Positions 7,682 to 15,795 of a stretch of 26,481 nucleotides of DNA are shown here, in pieces. The position numbers and the translations under genes are program-made. Positions within the stretch are counted from its first letter, which is position 1. Each line of letters begins with the position of its first letter. The notes below the pieces were generated by a model. It saw only the letters and a list, made by a program, of their open reading frames with translations. It was not told where the DNA came from and did not search any database. The stretch is from Polyangiaceae bacterium (GTDB lineage Bacteria > Myxococcota > Polyangia > Polyangiales > Polyangiaceae), in assembly GCA_025936205.1 (NCBI GenBank), contig JAICTU010000053.1, positions 1 through 26,481 on the forward strand. The letters run 5' to 3'.

Positions 7682-8058
7682 TTCTTGATTGTGCCCAGGC
7701 CGCATGCGTGTCAGGTGCGCTGATTGTGCGGGAGTATGCGCCCGAGGCCTGCCCCCCGCGCCGTTGCCAGAGGTCGTGCCGCTGCGATACGCGGTGACCG
7801 ACCCCCAGCTCACCCGATGAGCACAAGAGCTTGTGGATCGTGGGCTTGCAGGGCTGGCAGCGCGGAAGACGTCTGGGGCGAGTAACGCTGCGGACCGGGG
7901 AGCTGCGCTGAACGTACGGCGCAATCGCGACGTGGCATTCGGCGCCGATCGCGCCAATTTGTCGCGCGAACGGGGCAGCTCGGCGGGGCACTCTCCGCGC
8001 TCCGAGCCATCTCCTTGCGCCTTTGCCGCCTGGCACTGCTCGTGCATCTACGGGCGCC
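7682..8058. other. Divergent gene-free stretch
   Basis: About 377 bases between the minus-strand pseudokinase candidate and the plus-strand membrane gene. Translations in all frames look like shadows. A 9-base repeat (TGATTGTGC) occurs at about 7686 and 7720, near the pseudokinase start. It presumably holds promoters for both sides, but none could be defined. Confidence 0.4.
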
Positions 8059-8457
8059 GTGACCCATCGCGTAGACCCGATCGAACCGACTGGCGAGCTT
8101 TCCACCTCCGAGCTGGTGCGCCAGGCGTTGGACGAGAGCCGGGAGCTCGTGCGGCTGGAGGTGCGGCTGGCGCAGCAAGAACTGCGCGACGACGTGCGCA
8201 AGCTGAAGTGGGGCGGGATCTTGATCGCCTTCGCCGGAGCAATGTTCATCGTCGCGCTGGCGATGTTCGATCTGGCGGTCGTGCTCGCGCTCGGCGGCAC
8301 GGCCAACGTGGCACTGATCATCGCCTTCATCGTGCTCGGGGAAGTCGCTGTGCTGGCGCTCGTTGGTTACCGGCTGCTGCCGAAGGTGCCGCTGGAGCGC
8401 ACGCGGCAGCGCCTCGCGACGGACGTACACGCCTTGAAGGAGCAGGTGACACATTGA
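8059..8457 (+). CDS. Phage_holin_3_6-like small membrane protein
   Basis: A 132-residue protein from the GTG at 8059; a TTG at 8023 would add 12 residues. An amphipathic helix rich in Glu/Arg/Leu (SELVRQALDESRELVRLEVRL and on) is followed by two membrane helices (about 50-75 and 80-105) and a basic cytoplasmic tail. This matches the Phage_holin_3_6 / Actinobacterial holin-X superfamily, whose bacterial members are common but of unknown role and usually are not holins. The next gene starts 13 bases on. TTGAAGGAGCA occurs twice at its end, the second copy carrying the ribosome site for the next gene. Confidence 0.75.
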   Translation: MTHRVDPIEPTGELSTSELVRQALDESRELVRLEVRLAQQELRDDVRKLKWGGILIAFAGAMFIVALAMFDLAVVLALGGTANVALIIAFIVLGEVAVLALVGYRLLPKVPLERTRQRLATDVHALKEQVTH

Positions 8458-8470
8458 AGGAGCAAAGCCG

Positions 8471-8887
8471 ATGAGCGAGCCGAATGGCCACCGGGAGCAA
8501 CTGGAGCAGCGCGCCGCCGAGGTGCGGTCGCGGCTAGAAGAGCGCTTGCACGCGCTGGACGAACGCGGCGAACACGCCGTTGATCTGGCGCGCGCGGCGG
8601 CGCGTCCGCCCGCATCGATCGCGATCTTGGCCGTAGCCGGCATCGCCGCCACCTGGTTCATCGTGCGGCGCGTGCGCGCTCACCGGGCTCCCAAGCTGCG
8701 CCTCGCTGATCTGTTCCAGCCGGCGGCTCCGCCTCCGCAAAAGAGCTTGATCCTGCATGGTCTGGAGAGCGCCGCGGCGTCGCTGCTGACGGTCGCGGTG
8801 AAGCGCCTGGGGCAACGGGGCCTCGACCAGCTGCTCGCAGAGCCCGGCCACGAGCCGCCGCTCGAGCAGCAACGGCCCTATTACTGA
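8471..8887 (+). CDS. Small single-span membrane protein (DUF3618-like)
   Basis: A 138-residue protein beginning with a charged helix (residues 5-45, likely coiled coil), then one membrane helix (about 48-65, PPASIAILAVAGIAATWFIV) and a basic segment, then a Pro-rich and helical C-terminus. This resembles DUF3618 and YqjD/ElaB-type inner-membrane proteins that sit beside Phage_holin_3_6 genes in many proteobacteria. A good ribosome site (AAGGAG) lies within the 13-base gap after the upstream gene, so the two are surely one operon. The role is unknown; a membrane-linked or stress-related role is only an analogy. Confidence 0.7.
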   Translation: MSEPNGHREQLEQRAAEVRSRLEERLHALDERGEHAVDLARAAARPPASIAILAVAGIAATWFIVRRVRAHRAPKLRLADLFQPAAPPPQKSLILHGLESAAASLLTVAVKRLGQRGLDQLLAEPGHEPPLEQQRPYY

Positions 8888-8915
8888 GTCTTGTCGCTGA
8901 ACGCAGGTTCAGGGT

Positions 8916-9776
8916 ATGCTCGTTCCGCCGAGCATGCTCTGTTCCAGCTTTCAACTTGCCACCGGGCTCGGCCCTCGGAGCGAGCAGCGCTTGTGGCAAC
9001 ACGCCGTGTTGCGCTGGCAAGACTACGATCCGCGCAGCGGTCTGCTGACGAGGCACACTGACGCGCTGCTGCGGCCTGCGCTCGAGCGAGCGCAGGCCGC
9101 GTTCGCGGCGCGTGAGGTCGACGCTCTGGCGCAGCTGCTGCCGCCGGAAGAGCACTGGCGGCTGTTCGGCGAGTTCGCCGCCGATGCCGCCTATCTGGAC
9201 ATCGAGACCAGCGATGACGCGGTGGGCGCCGGCTTCATCTCCGCGATCGGCGTGCTGGACCGCAACGGCCCTCGGCTGCTCATGGCCGGGCCTGATCTGC
9301 AGGCCTTCCCCGAGCTCGCGCGGGACTGGTCATTGCTCGTGACCTTCAATGGCTCGTCCTTCGATCTGCCGATTCTGCGGCGGGTTTTCCCCGACTGGCA
9401 ACCGCCCCGCGCGCACGTCGACTTGCGGCACGTGCTGCGGCGTCTGGGGTACTCCGGAGGGCTCAAGGCGATCGAGCGGCGCGTACCGCTGTTGCACCTC
9501 GCGCGGCCCGCGCATCTCGATGGGCTCGAAGCCGGGCAGGCCTGCGGCTTGTTCACGCTCGGCCGGAACGGTGACCGCGCGGCGCTGCGTCGCTTCGCGG
9601 AATACAACCTCTATGACGTGATCAACCTGCGCACGCTGATGGCATACGCCTACAACGCGCTGGTGGAGGCCCATGCCGCGCGCGTGCCCGGGCTTCGTCA
9701 GGGCGCTCCCGCACTGGCCATCCCGGGGCGCGGCGATGTGCTGTACGACGTCTCGAAGATCTTGCTCGCGCTGTGA
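8916..9776 (+). CDS. RNase H-fold (YprB-like) 3'-5' exonuclease domain protein
   Basis: A 286-residue protein with a DEDD-type exonuclease core of the RNase_H_2/YprB class. Motif Exo I is YLDIETS (Asp95, Glu97), Exo II is TFNGSSFDLPIL (Asn145, Asp150), HVDLRHVLRRLG carries the next conserved Asp169, and Exo III is YNLYDVINL (Asp234), so the metal-binding acidic residues appear intact. The N-terminal 90 residues (LATGLGPRSEQRLW and on) look like the short helical lead found before this domain in related proteins. It starts 28 bases after the DUF3618-like gene, with CAGGG before the ATG; a second ATG at 8934 is possible. The substrate is not evident from the sequence. Confidence 0.85.
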   Translation: MLVPPSMLCSSFQLATGLGPRSEQRLWQHAVLRWQDYDPRSGLLTRHTDALLRPALERAQAAFAAREVDALAQLLPPEEHWRLFGEFAADAAYLDIETSDDAVGAGFISAIGVLDRNGPRLLMAGPDLQAFPELARDWSLLVTFNGSSFDLPILRRVFPDWQPPRAHVDLRHVLRRLGYSGGLKAIERRVPLLHLARPAHLDGLEAGQACGLFTLGRNGDRAALRRFAEYNLYDVINLRTLMAYAYNALVEAHAARVPGLRQGAPALAIPGRGDVLYDVSKILLAL

Positions 9777-9965
9777 GCGAGAGCTGAGCGCCGAGAACGG
9801 GTCAAAGGGAACGGGGAGCGTGCAACGGACGAAGACGACTCTCAGACTCGAGAGCGTTTCGGCCGGGCAACAGCCGCGTCGCTCGCGAACCATCGGGCGC
9901 AAAGTGAAATTACGCTGAACTGAGTTGCCTGCGCTGCGCTTCAGCGGGTACCAAAGGCATCAGGT

Positions 9966-9987
9966 TGCGCCGAGCGGCGCACGAGGA
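9966..9987 (+). promoter_or_regulatory. Hairpin next to a strong ribosome site
   Basis: TGCGCC-gagc-GGCGCA (9966-9981) forms a 6-bp hairpin directly before the GAGGA ribosome site (9983-9987), which is 6 bases from the GTG at 9994. The ribosome site decides the start of the lipoprotein gene. The hairpin could affect ribosome access. A second pair of arms (CGCTGAA and TTCAGCG) lies just upstream. The rest of 9777-9965 holds nothing I recognise. Confidence 0.35.
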
Positions 9988-9993
9988 AGACGG

Positions 9994-10395
9994 GTGACTG
10001 GAACGATGATGAAGCGGCCTCGCCGGACCGTGCCGTGGATCCACGTCGCGCTGGCGTTCACGGGCGTGCTCGCCAGCTGTTACGAGCCGCAAAGCGAGCG
10101 CTTGTCGTGTGATGACGTGTTGCCCGCCGGCATGTACCAGTTCTCCCAGCTCCAGACGCTGGTGCAGGATCAGGACAAGGGCTGTCTGTCGAGCGACTGC
10201 CACAACGCCAAGACTCAGGAGGAAGGCATTCGTCTGGATACCGAGGACCTCGTGTACGACGAGTTCAGCCACCGCCCGGAGAAGTTCTACGCGGTGCTGG
10301 CTTCGGGCATCATGCCGGATGAAGGCACGCGCTGGAGCGAGGATGACCTGAAGCTGTTCCGCAGCTGGTATTGCGCAGGAGCCTTCCGGCCATGA
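9994..10395 (+). CDS. Putative cytochrome-like lipoprotein with CX4CH motif
   Basis: A 133-residue protein; the GTG at 9994 is chosen for its good ribosome site. A basic N-terminus (KRPRRT) and hydrophobic run end in the lipobox GVLASC, with lipidated Cys29. The mature part has CLSSDCH (Cys64, Cys69, His70), a CX4CH variant of the c-haem motif. Then comes EEGIRLDTEDLVY, and later GIMPDEGTRWSEDDLKLFRSWYCAGA, which resembles the end of class I and PSCyt1-type cytochromes, with Met107 as a possible axial ligand. Haem attachment through CX4CH is known but unusual, so this may instead be a haem-free relative. Its stop overlaps the start of the porin-like gene (ATGA), so the products probably work together at the outer membrane. 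Confidence 0.75.
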   Translation: MTGTMMKRPRRTVPWIHVALAFTGVLASCYEPQSERLSCDDVLPAGMYQFSQLQTLVQDQDKGCLSSDCHNAKTQEEGIRLDTEDLVYDEFSHRPEKFYAVLASGIMPDEGTRWSEDDLKLFRSWYCAGAFRP

Positions 10396-11582
10396 CGTCG
10401 TGGAGTCGTTCGTTCGAGTGGGGCGAATCGGGGCAAGAGCTGGCCTGCCGTCGGAGTCAGCACAGGCTGGAACGCTGGGCTCGCTGGCTCCCGTTGCTGT
10501 TCGTTGCCCTCTGGGTCCTGCTCGCTGCACGTCCCGCGGCGGCCTATCCGCAGTACGTGTTGAAAGGCTTCGGTGACTGCAGCAGCTGTCACCACAGTCC
10601 CACGGGCGGGGGCTTACCCAACCGCTGGGGGCTCGACTCGCTCGCTCCCTCGTACGGCGGCAGTCTCGACTGGGCCAATCAAGACCTCGGCTATGACCCC
10701 GCGGCGCCGCCCACGGTGAAGGTCGATCTGGGCGCGGACGTCCGTCTGATGCCCCTGCTCAGCGCAGACGGCGATGCGGTCGTCCCCGCGTTCATACCCA
10801 TGCTCACGGAGCTGGGCGGCGCCGTCGCGCTGGGCCCCTGGATGGCCTACGGCACGGTCACGGGGCGCAAGCTCTATGGGGACGGGCCCTCGTATGCGGC
10901 CTTTTCTCGCGAGCACTGGCTGAAGTTCCAGCCCACGGAAGGCGTGGATCTGCGGGTGGGGCGGATGGTCTTGCCCTTCGGCACCCGCATCCCCGATCAC
11001 ACGCAGTACACGCGCGAGGACTTCGAGCAAGACAAGTACGATCAGAGCTACAGCGTGGAGGTCGATGTTCACGCCCAGGGCTGGTCGCTGTTTGCCAATG
11101 CCTTTGCGGGCGACCTCACGTATCGCCCCAGCGAGCGGCAGGAGCGGGGACTGGTGCTGACCCCCAGCATCGATCTCGGCAGCAGCATCAACATCGGCAT
11201 CTCGGCGCTGGCCGCCACCAGCACGGCGCGCACGCGGCTCGCCGGCAGTTTGTTCGGGCGCACCGAGCTTGGCTCTTCGGCGTATCTGCTCGCGGAGATC
11301 GCAGCGCAACACTTCGCCGCGAAGGAGGGCGACGGTAAGCTCTCCAACCTGGCGGAGTACTTGCGAGTCGGCTGGTTTGCCAGACCGTCGATGGACGTCT
11401 ACCTGGAAGCCGGCCACCGCACCTTCCTGGACGGTGACGCGCTCACCAAAGCCCGCGTGGCGCTCGGGCTCAACTGGCAAGTGCTGAGCTGGTTCGAGTT
11501 CGCGCCCCAGCTCGAGGTCGAGACGCGCACGGAGCTGCCGGCCCGCTTCGTTGCCATGGCGCAGCTGCACCTCGTCTACTGA
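10392..11582 (+). CDS. Outer-membrane barrel with N-terminal c-haem motif (Cyc2-like layout)
   Basis: A 396-residue protein from the ATG overlapping the upstream stop. A long charged N-terminus precedes a signal peptide (LPLLFVALWVLLAARPAAA), cleaved near residue 51. The mature start has GFGDCSSCHHSPTGGGLPNRWG, with a canonical CXXCH (Cys63, Cys66, His67). The remainder is a series of short alternating segments with aromatic ends (for example VDLRVGRMVLPFG and YLRVGWFARPSMDVYLEAGH) ending in AQLHLVY, as expected for a transmembrane beta-barrel. One haem motif followed by a 300-350-residue barrel is the layout of Cyc2 fused cytochrome-porins. Family membership is inferred from layout only. Confidence 0.75.
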   Translation: MTSWSRSFEWGESGQELACRRSQHRLERWARWLPLLFVALWVLLAARPAAAYPQYVLKGFGDCSSCHHSPTGGGLPNRWGLDSLAPSYGGSLDWANQDLGYDPAAPPTVKVDLGADVRLMPLLSADGDAVVPAFIPMLTELGGAVALGPWMAYGTVTGRKLYGDGPSYAAFSREHWLKFQPTEGVDLRVGRMVLPFGTRIPDHTQYTREDFEQDKYDQSYSVEVDVHAQGWSLFANAFAGDLTYRPSERQERGLVLTPSIDLGSSINIGISALAATSTARTRLAGSLFGRTELGSSAYLLAEIAAQHFAAKEGDGKLSNLAEYLRVGWFARPSMDVYLEAGHRTFLDGDALTKARVALGLNWQVLSWFEFAPQLEVETRTELPARFVAMAQLHLVY

Positions 11583-11586
11583 GAAG

Positions 11587-11630
11587 AGGAATGCCCGCTG
11601 CTCGCCTTTGGTCGCACGAAGGGTATTCCT
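11587..11630. terminator. Possible bidirectional terminator hairpin
   Basis: AGGAATGCCC (11587-11596) pairs with GGGTATTCCT (11621-11630) over 10 bp including one G-U pair, with a 24-base loop. It lies 4 bases after the porin-like gene and 76 bases from the end of the convergent lipoprotein gene. There is no T-run and the loop is long, so this is a modest call. Confidence 0.35.
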
Positions 11631-11705
11631 GAAGTCGGACGCCGCGCTGCAGCGCCGAGCCTTTCTCCGGCTCTTCCCTGAACTGCTTGGCCCCTGGTCT
11701 TCCCG

Positions 11706-12836
11706 CTACGGCGCCGCCGGGCACCCGACGCGGCTCGTGCTCACGACCACGCCGTCGAGCCACACGTCCACGGCGTTGCTCGAAGCCGTATATTGCTCCC
11801 AGCCCATGTACAGCGTCTGGAACGCCGGCGGCGCGAGCCACTCGCCGTTCAGCGGTGGCTCGTTGTAGCGGCAGGTCGGCCCGCGATCGATCACGTGGAG
11901 GTCGCTCAGCTCGTTGCCATCCATCCAGTATTGCACCTCGTTCGAGGCCTGCGAGAAGCGCCACTCGAAGCAGGTCCAACGCTGGGTCGGGATCTTGGTC
12001 GCGGACGGTTGCGAGCAGTCGCTGCGCACGGGCGGATTGCCGTCCTGCGTGGTCTCGTAGTTTGCACGCAAGCCCGCGCCACCCTGCCGTTCGCCGCCGA
12101 AGCGATAGATGGCGTTGTAGTTGTTGGTCGCGGCGCGGCCTTCGCCCTGAAACAGCGTCCAGGGCACGCTGTCGCCCGACGCGGGGCTGGGCGCCGCATC
12201 GAGCCAGACCATCACGCGGCCATACATTTCGCGGTTCGCCGCAGAGAAACTGCCTTGCTGCAGGGCGACGTAGCCGCGATGGGGAGGTGGCCCGCTCGGC
12301 ACGTTCACGTGCAGCGCCTTGCCTCCGCCGAAGCCATGGCCAGCATCCACGCGCGCGGTGGCGCCATTGGTGGCGTCGCTCCAGGGACTCTGCGGAGCCC
12401 GGTCGAGCGCGTCGTCCTCGAAGTCTTCACAGAACGCGCTTCCCGCGGGGCACAGCGCGCTGATCAACCCCGCCGGCGCAGAGTCGCCGGCCATCGTCGC
12501 TCCGGCGCCGCCCGCCGCGCCGGGTGCGCCGCCAGAACCGACGGAGCCGGAAGAGCCTGTGCTCGTTGCTCCGCTGCCACCCGCCATCGTCGCTCCACCG
12601 CCGGTTGCTGCGCGGTTCGAGCCAGTGGCATTTCCGCTGCTGCTCGAGCCACCGGAGCCCGCCGTGTTTTGCGGTGTACCGGGCAACACGCTCGAGCCCC
12701 CGAACGGGGGCGGCAGCTCGGCGCGCTTCTCGTCACCCGAGCTCGAACACGCGAAGGCAGCCACGCCCGAGAGGGCGCAAATCAAGCTGAAAGAAGGGGC
12801 GTTCCGAAACGAGCCAGGGCGGCGGGCGCGCAACAT
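11706..12836 (-). CDS. Lipoprotein with Gly/Ser/Ala-rich linker and lectin-like domain
   Basis: A 376-residue protein. The signal peptide ends in the lipobox AFAC (Cys30). A low-complexity Gly/Ser/Ala/Thr-rich spacer (about 45-118) is followed by a folded region (about 119-376) beginning CEDFEDDALDRAP and containing GKALHVNVPSG, YGRVMVWLDA, RWTCFEWRFSQASNEVQYWMDGNEL and a final VDVWLDGVVVSTSRVGC. These strands resemble the concanavalin A-like jelly-roll of LamG and polysaccharide-lyase-like proteins, suggesting carbohydrate binding or cleavage at the cell surface; no catalytic residues could be assigned. A strong ribosome site (AAGAGGAG) precedes the ATG. It is the last gene of the minus-strand series, 26 bases after its neighbour. 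Confidence 0.78.
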   Translation of the reverse strand: MLRARRPGSFRNAPSFSLICALSGVAAFACSSSGDEKRAELPPPFGGSSVLPGTPQNTAGSGGSSSSGNATGSNRAATGGGATMAGGSGATSTGSSGSVGSGGAPGAAGGAGATMAGDSAPAGLISALCPAGSAFCEDFEDDALDRAPQSPWSDATNGATARVDAGHGFGGGKALHVNVPSGPPPHRGYVALQQGSFSAANREMYGRVMVWLDAAPSPASGDSVPWTLFQGEGRAATNNYNAIYRFGGERQGGAGLRANYETTQDGNPPVRSDCSQPSATKIPTQRWTCFEWRFSQASNEVQYWMDGNELSDLHVIDRGPTCRYNEPPLNGEWLAPPAFQTLYMGWEQYTASSNAVDVWLDGVVVSTSRVGCPAAP

Positions 12837-12862
12837 GCGCTCCTCTTAGCCGCAAAATCAAA

Positions 12863-14326
12863 CTACCGCACGATGATCGGAGGCGGTGCCGGAGGCTGAT
12901 CGTCGGGAACGATACACGCCGAAAGGTCGAACAGCATGTAGACGAGCACCTTTTCCTGAGGGCTGAGTCCCATCGAGGTACAGCCCGTCGGGAAAGGTTT
13001 GTTGGGTGCGGAGTCGTCCCCGCTCGAGACGTGGATGTCGCTGTACACGGTGCGCCCGCACTGGTCCCCGGCGGTCGCGCCCAGCGGTGTGTTTGCACTC
13101 ACGTATTTGACGGACAGCGCCCCGGTGACGGCGTCGAGCGGATCGTAGATCCAGCGCTGCGCGTACAGCGGGTTCTCCGAAGCGGCGGTGTTCTGCGCTT
13201 GCACCAGGTCTACCGTACCCGGCACGGTCGAGCCGCCGACGTTGACGAGCCACTCCGCCAGCGCGGCGCCCTTGGGGAAGCTGGTGTCCACGCTGGCGCT
13301 GACGTTCAAGTCGTCATCGCGATTGTTGAAACGCACCATGTCCGGGAACGGCGCCGGACCTTCTTGCAGCCAGATCTTGTGCCAGTGCGAAAGGAACGCT
13401 CGCCCGCCACCGTTCAGGTAGTCGAACAGAGCCTGGCGCGCTGCCGCCGGCTTCTCATTCAGGAACTCGGCGCCTTCGCAGGAGAGCAGCACCACGTCGT
13501 AGCGCTGGAAGCTCGACAGCTGATCCCAGAGCGCGCTGCCCGAGGTCGCAAACGGTGCGCCCGCGTTCAAGCTCGGATCGTAGCTCTGGGTGCCCTGGTG
13601 CCCCGCAAACAGATTCACGCGACCAGGACCATCGGGATTGGTGAACTCCGAATCGGAGATCCCGACCTTGCGCAGCAAGCACTCCAGCGCGTCGAGCGCG
13701 CCGGTCGACAGCGCGATCTTCGGCATGTCGCCTTCGCTCTGGTTCGCCGGCAAGCGCGTCAGGTTCACATCGCTGACGGCGTTCTCCGTGCAGGGCTCCA
13801 CGCGCGGCAGCGTGACCTTGCGGCGCCACTTGCCGACCTGCATCACGAGCGGGATGTCGGCCCCGGTGGGCACATTCTCCAGGCGAAAGTGACCGGCGGT
13901 GTCGGTGATGCCAGCAACGACGGGGCTGCCCGACACGCTCGCGTCACAGGTACTGCAGCTGGCACCGTCGACGATCGGGTCCAGCTCCTTGTTGGGGACG
14001 TAGACCGTCACGTTGTAGAGCGGTAGCTCGCCCGACGGCGTGAACACCGTGCCCGTCAGCGTGGTGGTCGCGCCGTCCGCGCATTTCACCTGCTGACATT
14101 GCAGGTTCACGCAGGGCCCACTGCTCGCCCCACTGCCGCCCGGGTCGACCTCGCCCCCGTCGTCTTCCGGAAGTAATAGCCCGGTCACCGTCGTCAGCAC
14201 CGGTACGTCGGGGCTGTTGCTGACGTTTTCACCGCCCGACACCGTGGCGGTCCGCGCGTGATCGCTCCCGCAACTCAGCAGAGCCACAATCGCGATGTAC
14301 GACGCCAGGGCAGTCGCTCTGCACAT
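12863..14326 (-). CDS. Lipoprotein with carboxypeptidase-regulatory-like domain and ThuA/GATase-like fold
   Basis: A 487-residue protein. A short signal peptide ends in ALLSC (Cys19, good lipobox). A Gly/Ser/Asp-rich spacer leads to a Cys-rich segment (CVNLQCQQVKC, 72-81) and a carboxypeptidase regulatory-like beta domain (about 87-175: LTGTVFTPSGELPLYNVTVY, SCSTC, TDTAGHFRLENVPTG, VGKWRRKVTLP). Next is a Rossmann-like part (about 202-320) with KIALSTG, YDVVLLSCEGAEF and FDYLNGGGRAFLSHWH, the pattern of ThuA/GATase1-like folds. No catalytic triad could be assigned. It lies 12 bases after the glycosyltransferase gene. An attachment or surface-structure role is inferred from its location and neighbours only. 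Confidence 0.8.
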   Translation of the reverse strand: MCRATALASYIAIVALLSCGSDHARTATVSGGENVSNSPDVPVLTTVTGLLLPEDDGGEVDPGGSGASSGPCVNLQCQQVKCADGATTTLTGTVFTPSGELPLYNVTVYVPNKELDPIVDGASCSTCDASVSGSPVVAGITDTAGHFRLENVPTGADIPLVMQVGKWRRKVTLPRVEPCTENAVSDVNLTRLPANQSEGDMPKIALSTGALDALECLLRKVGISDSEFTNPDGPGRVNLFAGHQGTQSYDPSLNAGAPFATSGSALWDQLSSFQRYDVVLLSCEGAEFLNEKPAAARQALFDYLNGGGRAFLSHWHKIWLQEGPAPFPDMVRFNNRDDDLNVSASVDTSFPKGAALAEWLVNVGGSTVPGTVDLVQAQNTAASENPLYAQRWIYDPLDAVTGALSVKYVSANTPLGATAGDQCGRTVYSDIHVSSGDDSAPNKPFPTGCTSMGLSPQEKVLVYMLFDLSACIVPDDQPPAPPPIIVR

Positions 14327-14338
14327 GATGGTTGGTGT

Positions 14339-15790
14339 TCACTGTATCATACGGGCGCTCGCCTCGTCGCGATCGAACTCGGCGATGATGATGTGCCGCA
14401 CGGGGCGACCGAAGCGCTTCACTTCCGCATCGTGCACCGCCACCTGCGGCCGACCGTAGAGCGTGTCGGGGGCCGTTTCGGCGAAGCGAGAATCCGTCAC
14501 CAGCACGATGGTCTCGGCATCCGGCCAGCGACTGGCGGGCAGCCAATGGTCATAATCGTCCAGCATCGCGCTGTCGCAGCCCACCGCGACTCTGCCCTGG
14601 AGCGCGACCTCGGCCTGCGCGCAGACCGCCCAGTGCGGGCCGACCACCAGAGGTTCGTGGCCGGTGCGCTCGCGCGCTCCATTCACGACCGCTTGCAGCA
14701 GCGGGCGTCCGGGGCCCCAGGCGTACAGATCGCTGGTGGTGTCCCAGGTCGCTTCATAACCACCCAGAAGCTGCCCAAACAGAAAGGGCAAGTCCGTGCG
14801 CAACCAACACCAGCCGAGCAGAGCCAGCGTCGCGCCCAGCCCCGCGCAGCTCTGCAGCAAGCGCCGGGGCAGGGGGCCCATGCGCGCTGCGTGAACGGAC
14901 AGCGTCAGGTACGCTGGGGTGAGCCAACCGGCGTCCGACCCGGCGCCGATCGCCAACAGCAGCAAGGGCAGGAGCGGGAGCAGCAGATTCAGCCGCAGCA
15001 GCCGGTCGATCGGTGCCTGGCGCTCGCCTGCCAGCAGATCCGCTCCCACCAGTGCCCCGGCAAACAGAAAGGGCGGGGTGGCGGCGACCAAAGGACGCAA
15101 GAGCACTCCCAGGATCTGCTGCCACGGCAAAAGATCAATGCGCATGCCCGCGCCGCGCTCGATCCACCAGCGCACGAGAGGGGCGACCAGGATGGCGAGC
15201 ACGCACAGAGCGGCCCAGGGGGCGAGCGTGCGGCGGCGCGCCGCCTGGGGGCGCTCCAGCATCACCCAGATCAGACTCGCCAGCAGCAACCAGCCTCCCT
15301 GCTTGGAGAGGCAACACAGCGCGGTGGCGACCCCAGCCCCGAGCGCGGTGAGCAGGCTGCGAAAGCTCGATGCCGGATGGCGCAAGGCGCTGCCTGCGCA
15401 GGCCAGCGCCGTGAGCCAGAAGAGCGCGAACGGCAAATCCGGCGTGAACGCGGAGGCTCCGAGGCACAGCTCGGGCAGCAGCGCCAAGGCGAAGAAGGTG
15501 CGCAGCAGGGGCGCGCCCCGGGCGCCGCAGGCACGCGCCGCGAGCACCCCCAGCCAGGGCAGCGCCGCCGCCGCCAGCGCCGTCACCGTGTGGATCAGGA
15601 CCGGCGACGCGGAGGCACCGAAGCCGCGCGCGACCCAGCCGATCAGGCCGGGATAGTTCAGGTACGCGGGTTGCGGGTGAAAGCCGTACGCGAAAAACAG
15701 CGCCTCACCGTCACCGAGACCCAGGATGCGCGACAGATCCAGGCGCAGTCCGAACAGGACCACGGAGGAGAGGACCGCTGCGATCCACAT
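14339..15790 (-). CDS. GT39/ArnT-like membrane glycosyltransferase
   Basis: A 483-residue polytopic membrane protein with about ten or more hydrophobic helices in the first 400 residues and a soluble C-terminal domain. The first periplasmic loop reads LGLGDGEALFFAYG, followed by HPQPAYLNYPGLIGW, matching the PMT_2/ArnT pattern where the acidic residue near the end of helix 1 and the HPPL-like segment belong to the active site. Such enzymes move a sugar from a polyprenyl-phosphate donor to protein or lipid outside the inner membrane. The ATG at 15790 is chosen because it follows the protease gene by 5 bases and begins right at the first helix. The neighbours suggest an exported acceptor. Confidence 0.82.
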   Translation of the reverse strand: MWIAAVLSSVVLFGLRLDLSRILGLGDGEALFFAYGFHPQPAYLNYPGLIGWVARGFGASASPVLIHTVTALAAAALPWLGVLAARACGARGAPLLRTFFALALLPELCLGASAFTPDLPFALFWLTALACAGSALRHPASSFRSLLTALGAGVATALCCLSKQGGWLLLASLIWVMLERPQAARRRTLAPWAALCVLAILVAPLVRWWIERGAGMRIDLLPWQQILGVLLRPLVAATPPFLFAGALVGADLLAGERQAPIDRLLRLNLLLPLLPLLLLAIGAGSDAGWLTPAYLTLSVHAARMGPLPRRLLQSCAGLGATLALLGWCWLRTDLPFLFGQLLGGYEATWDTTSDLYAWGPGRPLLQAVVNGARERTGHEPLVVGPHWAVCAQAEVALQGRVAVGCDSAMLDDYDHWLPASRWPDAETIVLVTDSRFAETAPDTLYGRPQVAVHDAEVKRFGRPVRHIIIAEFDRDEASARMIQ

Positions 15791-15795
15791 GGCCG

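Noticed and set aside
6981..7688. Plus-strand frame opposite the pseudokinase candidate
   Set aside because: Ser/Arg/Ala-rich without domain-like pattern; the minus frame has better third-position GC and an ordered helical layout.
8059..8457. Prophage lysis gene suggested by the holin-like protein
   Set aside because: No endolysin, spanin or other phage genes nearby; this family is widespread in bacterial chromosomes.
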